NCBI GenBank assembly: GCA_015680685.1
Contig: MNCI01004173.1
Coordinates: forward strand, 46,810 to 110,809
DNA from: Gnetum montanum
Lineage: Eukaryota > Streptophyta > Gnetopsida > Gnetales > Gnetaceae
DNA length: 64,000 nt
Direction: 5' to 3'
Of the stretch, positions 22,844 to 33,249 are shown one piece after another. Every line of letters begins with the position of its first letter. Within the stretch, counting starts at the first letter, position 1. The notes beneath the pieces are model-generated. The model did no database searches and was not told the origin of the DNA. It saw only the letters and a program-made list of their open reading frames with translations. A program made the position numbers and the translations under genes.

Positions 22844-22896
22844 TATGCAAGGGCAATAAGGACATGAGCCTACTATGGGGAGGACCCACTTGTATA
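22844..22896 (+). promoter_or_regulatory. Conserved stem-loop, element A copy
   Basis: Arms TATGCAAG and CTTGTATA pair fully with one G-U pair. They are followed inward by GGG and CCC with one unpaired A. The loop contains CCTACTATGGGGAGGA. See copies in B, C and E. Confidence 0.7.
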
Positions 22897-23154
22897 GCTC
22901 TTGGTTTGGTTAGTTAGGTTCCTTACCTTAGACATTGCTACAATCCTATCTTTCGCATATTCCACTATGTATTGTACTTAGTTCTCCTTACCCTTTTATT
23001 CCATTCATCCCCTAAATCATTTTTCTTCATTTTCCAAATTTGTGAGCTCCAACACCCTCTTCTCATATTTTCATATTGTTCTTGGCCTTTTAAGCTTTCA
23101 TTTGATCCCAATTTCATTCAAAAACTCTTTGTATTTTGCAATTTTAACTAAAGT

Positions 23155-23290
23155 CAATGATCGTCTATGGTGGTCGATAGTTGCATCAATGAGGCCTCAT
23201 TGACACAGCTGACCACGTTGACAAGGCATCGTCGACAAGGTCTCACTGATGCAATGCAAAAAACCTATATATACTGTTGTAAATTTAGAA
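23155..23290 (+). promoter_or_regulatory. Putative internal promoter upstream of ORF3, element A
   Basis: A perfect 18-bp palindrome, TCAATGAGGCCTCATTGA, lies at 23186-23203. GTTGACAAGG and GTCGACAAGG units follow, and then TATATATA at 23266-23273. The repeats resemble those in the U3 of this element's own LTR. ORF3 starts about 440 bases downstream. Downstream sequence (GGGAGTTTTTG near 23319) is shared with element C but not with LTR R-U5, so this is probably not an LTR fragment. Promoter activity is inference. Confidence 0.5.
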
Positions 23291-23715
23291 ATTTTTATCA
23301 TTTTCCTCATAACACACAGGGAGTTTTTGCCATTTTTTAGAGCCCAAAACCTTCTAGAGCCCCTTAACTTCTTAAAATTTTGTCCAAATCACTTCGTTCT
23401 TCAATCCTATAGTTACTGGAGGTACGTTCTTTATAGTGGGGGTTGCAAACCTTAAGGTTTTTGATGAAATTTTTGAAAATTTTTCTAACTCCCCCAAAGG
23501 GTTAATAACCTTAATAATATACAAACATCAATTTCTTTGAGTGTTAATCCTTTCAACAATCTCTGGGATGATTTATTAATAATAACACATAAATAAAATA
23601 ATGGTTGGAATAATTAAGTCAGCCATAATCACAGCTTAGCCAAGTGTAACTATCCTAAAGAGATAAAGGTATCTCAATCACTTCATGTTACACAATGATT
23701 GCTAAGTGATTACAG
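23291..23715 (+). other. Presumed ORF3 leader of element A
   Basis: Non-coding. It ends AAGTGATTACAG directly before ATG 23716; the AG-ATGG junction is conserved in B, C and D. A pyrimidine-poor but conserved GTTGTGATTACAG precedes the start in D. Confidence 0.45.
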
Positions 23716-24986
23716 ATGGCACCAAGATCGAAACACCCACAGGAAGGAGAACCCTATAAACTAAGGGAGAAATGGCCCAAAGTTAGAAGGGGCCAACAAG
23801 AACAAGCCTAAGAACTACCATAAGCAACCCATGCAATGGGACCTCTTCATGAGGAGCTCAAAGTAGAATCTGTTTAATAGATTCTAGAAGAAGAAGTGCT
23901 AATAGAGCAATCATAGTGAGGGGAAGCACCAGGACCTATGCCAAGGCTTGAGGTCACTTTAACTCAAGCTTGCCTTAACATCATCAAGTCTCGAGAGATT
24001 CAATGCTTAGTCCTCTAAGAAATAAACTTTGGGCCATTTCTAGAGAAAGATCTAGTAGAAGTCAAAATACTATTGCAAACCTCTCCCATGTGGCCAATCA
24101 TCACATCTAGTGGGGAATGATACATGGGAAAGACATATCTCTTCTAGAACAATAGAAGGCCAAGGTCCTTAGTAAAAATCAAGGATATTCAAGTGTCCTA
24201 CTCAGCTGAGGCTATTTTGTAGGCACTAGGGTTTCTTGATATTGGAACATAGTTGTCTGAGCTATTAATGAAAGGAAATCCTAAAGCTAAAAAGGAGTGG
24301 ACTCAGTAGTGTTATGAGGTTAACCTTAAGGAGTATGACATGCTCACATTGGCGGAGTGCATCTATTTCAAAATTGCGGCCTATCATGTCAATGCAACGA
24401 TGAGGCCTAATAAGGTGATCACCTTCTCTACATGAGCATGTGGCACTCTAAGCAGGATATTTCCTATGAACTTTTCACAACTAATCTATTTGGAGATCGA
24501 GAAGCATTTCAAGGAAAAAAAACGTGGAAGGAACACCTTGCCATTTCTGTGCCTCATTTGAAAACTTTAGAAAAGGGTAGAAATCATCTGCTACATCAAC
24601 AACACAATTAGGCATGCTCCTTTGGCTTCATGGTCTAAAATCATGAAAGAGAAGACACCTACCACAACTCAAGAAGAGGAGTAGCTGCCACCTCCATCGA
24701 CTACTCAAGAAACAATGTTAGAGGCCTACACAGCCATTGAGCACTTGCGTGAAATTTGAGAGTAGTCTTGCATGAGCAAGAGAAGCATGCAGGGATGAGC
24801 AGTGTGTACCCGTTTTTGTATCGACTAGCAATGATTCACCTTAATGAGGTGGCTCCAACAATCAGCTAGATGGAAAGAGGTGGACCAATATTCTCTGCCC
24901 AATAAACATAGTTTTCTGCGAGGTCTAATCCCAATTCTTGAGAGGTGATAGTGTCATTATCACAACACCATTTATTTTTAGAAATA
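23716..24986 (+). pseudogene. ORF3 of element A (3' truncated)
   Basis: It starts MAPRSKHPQEGEPYKLREK. Conserved blocks shared with C and D are PMWPIITSSGE, then IKDIQVSYSAEAI, LTLAECIYFKIAAYH, QLIYLEIEKHFKE and LPFLCLI. The function is not known. The order GEWY..., xVSFxxxxI..AL, then a Pro-Cys-Leu segment recalls the plant mobile or putative transposon protein domains found in some Ty3/gypsy elements; this is a weak comparison. No signal peptide or membrane segment is seen, which argues against an envelope protein. Many stops are present, and the coiled-coil C-terminus seen in C and D is missing. Confidence 0.55.
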
Positions 24987-25338
24987 TGTGGCACTCTAAG
25001 CAAGATATTTCTTGTGAACTTTTCACAACTAATCTATTTAGAGATCGAGAAGCATTTCAAGGAAAACAAACATGGAAGGAACACCTTGCCCTTTCTGTGC
25101 CTCATTTGAAAACTTTAGAAAAGGGTAGAAATCATCTGCTACATCAACAACACAATTAGGCATGCTCCTTTGGATTCATGGTCTAAAATCATGAAAGAAA
25201 AGACACCTACCACAATTCAAGAAGAGGAGTAGCTGCCACCTCCATCGACTACTCAAGAAACAATGTTAGAGGCCTACACAACCATTGAGCACTTGCGTGA
25301 AATTTGAGAGTAGTCTTACATGAGCAAGAAAAACATGC
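24439..25338 (+). repeat. Direct duplication inside A ORF3 (two copies of about 352 bp)
   Basis: 24439-24790 and 24987-25338 are nearly identical, with a 548-base period, and are separated by 196 bases. The second copy ends exactly where LTR sequence starts, at a point inside U3. Confidence 0.85.
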
Positions 25339-26102
25339 TATAGTTATGGTAACAAGATTTCAGTAGTAGCGAAGCTCTTGTAGTTTGTTCATTTGAGAGT
25401 TAAAATATTTTTCTCGAGTGCCTGTAGTAGGAGTCATTGAGTGTACGGATCTTTATTCAAACATTGTTATACTTGAGCACAATAGTGTGTGTAGTAATAA
25501 AGATAAGCTTTTTGATAAATCTTACAGCACTTTGGATAGATTAAATGTTTCATTTATGCATTTAATGTTTTCAATTATTTATTTATTAAATGTTTCTAGT
25601 AACTTAGCTAATGAAAGAATTAAGTAAGATAAGCCAAATAAATTAAACACATAAGTATGACCACTTCAAGCATAACACATATTCGCTTGGTAATCCCAGT
25701 AGTGCTATTACTTGGTATGCCTAGTAGCATAGTGCTTGGTAACCCAGCATTGGATACGTGGGTTTAGGACATGTGCAGAAAGTGGGACTAGATGCTTATG
25801 TTAGGACTAGTTAAATACTAGTTAATTAGTTGAATTAAATTAGTTAATTTAATTACTTTATCTTCCTTTAAACACCAAACCATAAAATACAAAATGATAA
25901 AAATAAGATGCTTCAATTACACTTAACCATACTAGTGTACGTCACAAGTGTAATTAGGAAGACAATGAATGACCTTAAGGCAAGATTCACCTCCTAGAGG
26001 GCTAGTGCACCAAAAACTATAAAGTTCATGGAATTCAACCAAATCACGCATGAATGCTTGTGATTCGTATGGTTAGGCATAGGGTTACCTTGTCACTCAT
26101 CA
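25339..26102 (+). repeat. 3' LTR of element A (5'-truncated)
   Basis: Matches the A 5' LTR from about 8900 to its end (TAGCGAAGCTCTTGTAGTTT, then the final CACTCATCA). The U3 repeats, TATA box and PPT are missing, so the PPT-U3 part was lost in the rearrangement that also duplicated the ORF3 segment. Confidence 0.85.
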
Positions 26103-26860
26103 ATCGTATTTATGCTGATCTAGCCATGAAGCCAAAGAGGTACCCACAATAGCGATTGAACCCTTAATTGAAGATAATCATCAAAGAGAAAATTGAACAA
26201 CTCCTCAAGGCAAGGTTTATCTATTCCATTGTGAATAGTAAATGGGTTAGTCCACTTGTGATTATGCCAAAGAAAGGTGACAAGTGGTAGGTTTACATTG
26301 ATTTTTGGCTATTGAATATGGCAACGTTCAAAGATCACTTTCCATTACCATTTGTGATCAAGTGTTAGACACTATATTTGGGAATTTCTATTATAGTTTT
26401 CTGGATGGTTATAGTGGCTATAATCAAATTCAAATCACACTAGAGGATTAGGCCAAAAAAATATTCATGAGTTCTTGGGGGACTTTTGCATATTGAAAGA
26501 TGCCTTTTGGTTTGTGCAATGCTTGTGCAACATTCCAATGCTTGGTCTTGAGTATTTTTTAGCAACAAATTGGTTTTAGGATGGAAGTCTTCATGGATGA
26601 CTTCTCTACCTATGGTGCTACATTTTAGCAAGCCTTGGACCACCTTGAGAAAGTACTTAAAAGTTGTGTGGAGACAAATCTTTGGCTTAATTAGAAGAAG
26701 AGCCATCTAATGATCTAGGAGGGCATTGTATTGGGGCATATAATTTCTCAAGCAAGGATTGAGGTGGGCCCTAAAATAATCAAAAATCATTAAAAATGTT
26801 TGTTCATTTCTTGTACATACTAGCTACTACTGACAATTCATAAATAATTTCTCTAAGATC
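26103..26860 (+). pseudogene. Reverse transcriptase of element Z
   Basis: Resumes exactly at the duplicated target after element A: HRIYADLAMKPKR aligns with HRIYTNPAMK of A. Following blocks are KDHFPLPFV, YYSFLDGYSGYNQIQI and MPFGLCNACATFQ. The catalytic FMDD is intact at 26590-26601. Stops (for example TAG in FEQALDHLE) and frameshifts near 26270 and 26350 inactivate it. The family match to A and E is close. Confidence 0.8.
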
Positions 26861-26979
26861 ACAAGACCGTTGGTTGAGCTTACAAATAAATATGCTCCAT
26901 TCATCTAGACCAAGGAATGTAAAAATGCATTCTAGAGCCTTAAGTAGAAGCTTGTAGAGACTCCATATCTATAAGCACT

Positions 26980-27602
26980 TGACTAATCTAGACCATTTCG
27001 TATCATGATAGATGCATTAAATTATGCCTTGGGAGTCATGCTTATGTAGTTGGATGATAGGAAATGTGCATATTACATCCATTGCACAAGTCAAAACATT
27101 GTGGGTGCACAATTAATTACACTACAATAGAAATAAAACTAATGGCGATGGTGTATACTCTAGAAAATTTCAGGCACTATGTGCTTGGATATAAAGTTTT
27201 TGTGCACACTAACCATAGTGCCATTTGCTTCCTCATGAACAAGCCAATGGTGAGCCTTGTGTCATACAGTAGCTAGTTATCTTGTAAGAATCTGATCTTA
27301 TGATGGTAGATCAAAAGGAGATTAAGAATGTGGTCACTAATCACTTGTCTCAGTTACCATGGGATAACAAAGAGGAGAAGAGCTTACTCTCTTACCAATT
27401 TTCTGATGAACTCCTCTTTTCTGATGCAATAAATGAATAAATGCTTGTAGAACCAAAATGGTACGATAGCATCCTCACTTATCTTCTTACTTAGGAGATG
27501 CCATAAGATTTGGACCACAAGAAGAAACAACAGTTTCTTCATTAGGCCAAGCATATCATGGAAATCAATAGACACATTTACAAGGTCTACACTAATGGGT
27601 TG
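26980..27602 (+). pseudogene. RNase H and integrase start of element Z
   Basis: The RNase H reads PFRIMIDALNYALGVML, then NFRHYVLGYKVFVHTNHSAICFLMNKP (partly open at 27064-27276); Asp is Asn in HTDHSAI. The segment after it corresponds to the N-terminus of integrase (EINRHIYKVYTNGL) and stops where element C begins at 27603. The zinc finger and core of this integrase are not found on the other side of C. Confidence 0.7.
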
Positions 27603-28437
27603 TGATGAGCGGTGAGGTACCCCTACACCCAACCATACAAATCACAAGTGCTCATGCATAATCCAGTCGAATTCTATGGATGGGACTAGTTGTGCATTTA
27701 AATTGTTATGCCTTGATCGTAGTTTGTTGTCTTCCCACTTGGACTAGTGGTAGTTTTGTCATGTATGGTTTAGTTTAGAGTGAGACATATGATTCTTGAT
27801 GTTGCCTAGCCTTAAGCTACTCTTATAATAAAGAGATTAATTAATTAAGCTAGTTAATAATGAAAAGTAAAGTCTAAACTAGCCTACGTGTGATGAGTAT
27901 CCATTCTTAACCATCCACACATGCCTTAGAATTCGTGTAGCTACTGCTGGGATTACCAAGTATACATCATTGAGCATACCAAATGATACACTGCTAGGCT
28001 ATCAAGTAATTACACTTAAGCACTCATAATTAGTTGTACTCATTTTGCTTAATAATAGCAATAATAAAGAGTAATAATTGGAAACATTAGCTAAGGATAA
28101 TGATAAATAATTAAAAATTGAAAGAAATAATAAATCTAAGTGGATGTTGCAATGATGAAAGTACTCTCAATCTTTATTGCTAGTCATGTAACACATCCAA
28201 GTACGTCACACTTGAATAAGGATGCCATACAATCACTTAACATCACACTATAGGCATGTATTGGAAAACAAGAAAACTTGAAATCAAAAATCTATGAAAA
28301 AGCTATAAAAAAAGTTCTCTCTCTAATCTATGTCCCAACCATGCATCCAAGTGTGGTATTTATAGGCTAGCATGGATGGAGCTTGTGCCCTGATATCGGA
28401 TATTCGATATTGCAGCCTTGCAATACATGATTCATCA
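27603..28437 (-). repeat. 3' LTR of element C
   Basis: Starts TGATGAGCGGTGAGGTACC and ends ACATGATTCATCA in window orientation. U3, at the high-coordinate end, has GATATC and CGATATTGCAG units, as in element E. The left flank is Z integrase sequence ending GGTTG; no right-hand TSD survives. Confidence 0.85.
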
Positions 28438-28476
28438 TATCCCCATGACTGAATGAAAACTCATCCTCAAATTACA
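28438..28476 (-). other. Polypurine tract block of element C
   Basis: On - it reads GAGGATGAGTTTTCATTCAG then TCATGGGGATA next to the LTR, as in D and E. Confidence 0.6.
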
Positions 28477-28622
28477 AATGAGGAAAAAGTTTTGTATAAA
28501 AGATTTAAAAGGTATGGGATTATTGATTGACTTAGCTAGACACATAGATAGAATTTTACATGTCATAGTGGTGTTTTACAAAAGTATGGATGCAACATGA
28601 CAAACCACAAAATTAGGAAAGC

Positions 28623-31328
28623 TCATGTAGTTCCCAAGGGTGGTGGCTCTTCCATCGATCACTTTCTTTTGTCGCTAGGCTTCTAGAATTAGAAGCTGTT
28701 CAGGAGAACCTGTAACTTTTCTTCCTCCATCCTTGGATCATGTACCATCTAGGCTATTGAGTTGAAGTGTTCTTGAGCTGGTACATCCCATGGACATGGC
28801 AGCTATGGAAACATTTTGTTTACTTTCATGTACTAAGCCATAAATTGTCATCATTTTTCCTTGAAATCCTTGGCTTTTTCTTTCAATTCTGGGTGATCTA
28901 TTAATCTCCTTACCAATTTTGAGGCTACATCTCTCTATCCATGGTAGTAGGTGTTAATCACCTTCAATTCTGATTTTTCCATGTGGAGTTTTTGTAAAGC
29001 ATTTTTTCTATATGCAAAATTTTTCATATAATGCATAGGTGGCCACTACTTGCTACTCTAGCTCATTTCTAGGTTGACCTACTATTAACATGGTAAGGTT
29101 AGCATATAGAAGGTTAGCTAATGCCAAGTATTCCTTTAAATATTCAATTTGTAGGTCTTTATTCTTTACTTTTGCTTGAGGGACCAATGCATAGCTATCC
29201 AAGATTGGCTATTAGTTAGGATTCTACATTGATAGGAAACTGATGAAGGCCTTTGTCATCTGGATTTCTCTTTCATTAATTTTCTTGTACATGCCAATTT
29301 GTTTCCAGAAGTGTTCCTTTAACCTTTCTTGTTTCTTGGCCTCATTTTTCCATGCACTTATTTTGATTGCATATTTTTGATGAATTGCATGGACCTTCTC
29401 CATTAAGAGAATTTGATTTTCTCTAGCCAATTTGCTAATGTCTTGGTTAACCCTCACTAGTTGTTCTCTCAACTAATGGACACTTTCTTCCAAGATGTTC
29501 GTTTATTTTTCTACAGTGGTCAAACTTACATTATCTATAGCAAGCTATTTATTTTCTTCTTATGTGGAGGTTAATGCCTTTACATGGGCATATGCTTGAG
29601 CTTCAATAGTTGAGGCATTCTAGCACACCTTTTGCTTCTCTTACTCATTAGTTTTATTCTATTTAATCAATTGGTTTAGCTACTCTATCTAAAATTTTTC
29701 TAGTTGGTCAGGTGTAACAAATTGGGCAGGGTCCCATCTTTCAACTTTTAGGGCAGTTAGCTCCTATTACAATCGATGCACTTCTGCTTCTACATGTTTT
29801 TCCCTAGTCTTAGCCATAACTAGCCTTCCTTTTATGGTAATGAGGTTTGATTGCATTGTAGTGACATCATTAGAAATGTCAAAGAGGATTATCATTACTT
29901 GTCTAGTCTATAGAAATCTATCTAGTATATCCTCATGGGATGTAGGAGTTATTGAAGTCCTAGTAAACATTTGTGTGTCTCTGGTCCTAGTCAAGTTCAC
30001 TGGGGGCATAATAGGCACATTGAAAGATTCTTTGATGTGATCTATTATTACCTTTGCTATGCCTACCACATCTTGATGCTACTTGACCACTACTATGGTA
30101 CCTTCTCCTATTTCAAACATTGTGACCATTGGGATTCTCCTCCTGATTATAATAAAATATGCCCGCTTGTTGGATTAGCAGAAATTATGGGCTACATGAC
30201 ATCATTAATAACTTGGAAGAGGTTTGATTCATTCCTACTTTCCCAACTGAGAGTTTCAACAGTTCTTTGCAAATGGCTCATCACAGGCTAGTAATCTAGT
30301 GGCAATGGTGGTGAAACTTGTGGCTCACGTCACTGTGTAGGGTCTTTCTCTATTTCTTTTTTTTTTTTTGGTTCTAACTCATTTTCTATTTCTTGTTCTT
30401 CACCAAGGTCCTTCCTTGGTGCTACAGGTTTAAGTAACTTAGCAAAAGAAACATTCCAAGCTCTCTTAGGAATGTTATTGGTGTATCCCAGGATTATGGT
30501 GCACCTGCATAGCTTCTTGACTAGGCAAGGGAATGATAGTGTTAGCTTTCCTACCTTATTTTCTTCAAAACACCTTTGAATTGCCTTACAGTATAATTGG
30601 GGAAGATTGAAAATGTATTTGACCATTAATATTGTACTTCCCTTAGCCGCATATGTTGATATTCTGTTGAGCCCTTTAGTTGAGAAGAGGTGATATGTGC
30701 CTATCTTAAAATAGGTATGCTCTTCTAGAGTTAACTCATTGTATGTCTTTTTGTCTTTGTTGTATGCTTGCTTCAGCCACAACTTTTTGGTTTTTGGATT
30801 AGACCTTGTGGATAGATGTGCCAACTTGGCCCCAACATTTGGCAGATTTAGAGCCTTTGTGATTTCTTTGACTAAGAAAGATACAGTGACTCCACTGAGA
30901 TTGACCGTGGTGCCTTCTTCCTTGTTATGTCAAAATTGGCACATCTTACCAAGGTACCATTCACCACTTTCTGAAAGGATGTGCCACAATGGTAACACCT
31001 AGAGTTGAGTTCAAATTACCTTAAGAGAAAATGCCATAAATGGACTAAAGTTCATTTCCACGATGCTTGTGGTCAACATGGATTTCTCCTAGATGGCTTC
31101 AAGGCATTCTTGGAATAATGTGAAGCATTTTCCTTGCATTGGAGCTTATGGTTCTGTAGCTTCTTCTTGGATCGACTACCCTATAGTAGGATCCTCTTGA
31201 TGAATGCTAAATTATTGGGCCTCTTATTCCTTATGCTTGGATTGCTCTCCTAGTTGGTCTTTGCCACCTCTTAGGTGTTTGGTAGCATCTTGCAAAGGTT
31301 CTTCTTATCCTCCTCTTTTTGGGACCAT
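28623..31328 (-). pseudogene. ORF3 of element C (near full length, broken)
   Basis: It starts MVPKRGG at 31328, after TTGTAG, and ends SMEEPPPLGTT-stop. The best open part is 30824-30330: LTLEEHTYFKIGTYHL, INLPQLY-like (here FNLPQLYCKAIQRCFEEN), LTLSFPCLVKKLCR, and IPKRAWNVSFAKLLKP, then a Lys/Glu-rich tail. A second open part, 29472-29224 (REQLVRVNQDISKLARENQ and onward), is a predicted coiled coil homologous to one in element D. It is not recognised as a known enzyme, and no membrane anchor is visible. N-terminal similarity to plant mobile-domain-type transposon proteins is possible but weak. Its presence in a pol-less element suggests ORF3 is useful in cis or is a structural protein. Confidence 0.6.
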
Positions 31329-31879
31329 CTACAATCAATCAAGGGTCAGATGTTACTAAGGTGTTGTTATTTATCATTAACAAGTTTAGACCTTACTCAT
31401 GACCTTAGTTCCATTAAGTTCTTTAGCTCATATGATTGTAGAGTTAGAAAAAATTTCAAAAGAAAAATGCCCAAAAAGTATTACTCTTCTTTTACAACCC
31501 TTCGTGATTAGCCTCTTTTCCTTTATGTATGGCTTATCATGATGGTTATGGTCCCTTGGGTAAGAAAATTAAAGGTTTTGGCATTCATACGATTGATTGT
31601 TCATTAGAATACTTAAGGTTTTTAACATCCTTACCCTTATAATACCTTTCAGAAAATAGAAAATTTTGAATAATCGGTGCAAGATTTCCATGCAAGCATA
31701 CTTTTCCAACTAAATTGAACACTCCATGTTCAATGAGGTTCAAAAACCACAAAAATTGGAGTGGTGTGGAGTAAGATATCGTGTGTGGAATTTGGTTGTG
31801 TAGATCTCCAAGTTGAGAGAGACAAAGTCAAAAACTCCCTTAGTTGCAAATGATGATAATGAATTCTGGAGCATCTTGA

Positions 31880-31975
31880 GGGTCCTATATATAGTTTTGA
31901 TGGACTTGATATTGGGTATCCGACGTTGAGTCTAACCTGATATTGGGATGCTTGAATTTGCATTTAATGAGGGTA
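31880..31975 (-). promoter_or_regulatory. Putative internal promoter upstream of ORF3, element C
   Basis: On - two CCCAATATCA units and CGGATAC lie upstream of TATATATA (31886-31893). The downstream part contains GGGAGTTTTTG, shared with element A. The CAATATCA motif is the one found in the U3 of C and E LTRs, not that of A. ORF3 begins about 560 bases downstream. Confidence 0.5.
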
Positions 31976-32250
31976 CTCAAAATGGACAATAAAGATCTAT
32001 GATAGATGGAATGTTTTAAGATTAATTTCAAAGTTCTGGGGTAAGTGAGAATTTACATGTAGGCACCGAAAGTGTTAGAAGGCAGAATCATTGACATTAA
32101 AAGCTTTGGAAGATGCATGAAAAATGGATATATTAGATCCATGGTATAGAATGGATCGGTTATATATAAGGGGAAGCATTGAATGTATTATTTATATACT
32201 TGGAAGGTTTAAGAAAATGTGGTTATGTTAAACAAGTATAAGTCACAACA

Positions 32251-32307
32251 GTTATACAAGTGGATCCTCCCCAAAGTAGGCTTCAGCCCATAATGTACTT
32301 GTATAAC
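32251..32307 (-). promoter_or_regulatory. Conserved stem-loop, element C copy
   Basis: Perfect 11-bp arms, GTTATACAAGT and ACTTGTATAAC, enclose a loop with CCTACTTTGGGGAGGA on -. It is the strongest of the four copies. Confidence 0.75.
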
Positions 32308-33249
32308 CACACTGAAAATGTCAATAGGCACCAAAGGGGTTGAATGCAACACATACCTGTGAAACAAAAAACACATTTTAAAACCACCAATTTGAGAAAA
32401 TAACTCTATGTTACATGAAATCATAAGTTAAGATCAAACGAACAATGAGATGAGGTGGTTTTTAGAAAGGATTGCAGGAATTGGGATGTGAGGTGTCTTA
32501 CCATAGGCATAATGAATCCTTGTGTGTTATTAATGGTTAAGTAATCATTAGCTCTTCTTTGAAAAATTCAAAGCAAGTCCAAACCACATTTCAGTGAAAT
32601 CACATTATTTCATTTCTTTGATTGGCAACCATAAGATTTCTGCAGTTGCAAGGAGCAACATCATTTGGCATTTTTTCTAAGGAGTTTATTCATGGCATGT
32701 GTTTTTTTTTATGAAAGTGGGAAGCCACAAACCTTCAAGCATGGGTAATATGTCTTTCCAATGGGACCCTTAGAAATTTATTTAGTGCCTTTTTATTTTA
32801 CACTTATTCCCATTTTTCATTAGATCTACAAGGATATAGTTACAACCTTTGCAACATGATAGAACATACAAGAGTGGTCAAAGAGAATCCACAAGTCCCC
32901 TTAATGTCACACCCATCACATTTCCATTTAGGTGTTCACTTTTCTATCTAGGCACCATGATTATGAGTTTATTCTTAGTTTTGGTGATGGAAAAGAATAT
33001 CATTATAACTAGGGTAAGAACCTCTTATTAATGGAATGGATAGATGGATGATGTGACCTCATTGTCTAAATAATTAGTCCCTTATGACTTGACAACATAG
33101 AGAAAACCTCACCTCAATGGGCTACATGATTTTTTTATTCAAAAGTGAGATTACTAACAAAGAAAATGAGAAAAAAATGTGGAAACAGTTAAAAAGATAA
33201 GAAAAATTGTATTAAAAAATAAGATAATAATAAAAAATTATAAAACAAA

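Larger units (their letters stand above)
21646..23150 (+). other. Spacer between integrase and ORF3, element A
   Basis: Long non-coding region that aligns in pieces with 55421-57191 of element E, for example AGTCCACATCATCCA near 21950 and the hairpin at 22844-22896. T-rich around 21760-21900. No open frame is shared between the copies, so it is unlikely to encode protein. Confidence 0.65.
8729..26102 (+). mobile_element. Element A: nearly complete Athila-like retrotransposon
   Basis: It has a 5' LTR, tRNA-Asp primer-binding site, gag, protease, RT, RNase H, integrase, spacer, ORF3 and a truncated 3' LTR, all on +. It is inserted in element Z and is itself interrupted by element B at 10878-16697, so its own length is about 11.5 kb. 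RT motifs such as YYYSFLDGYSGYNQI and MPFDLCNGPTTFQ place it in the Athila lineage. All coding regions carry stops or frameshifts, so it is inactive. Confidence 0.85.
31329..33249 (-). other. Spacer between gag and ORF3, element C
   Basis: Non-coding. It holds the putative internal promoter (31886-31975) and the stem-loop 32251-32307. Its gag-proximal end matches element B (AGAATTAATAA next to the deletion point). No shared open frame. Confidence 0.6.

Noticed and set aside
23155-23530. Solo LTR inside the spacer of element A
   Set aside because: It has a TATA box and U3-like repeats, but no clear terminal TG/CA pair with a 5-bp duplication, and its downstream part is shared with element C at the same place. 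Kept instead as a possible internal promoter.
23716-24986. Envelope gene
   Set aside because: Position after integrase would fit, but no signal peptide, cleavage site or membrane anchor is visible in any copy, and the C-terminus is a soluble coiled coil with a Pro-rich tail.
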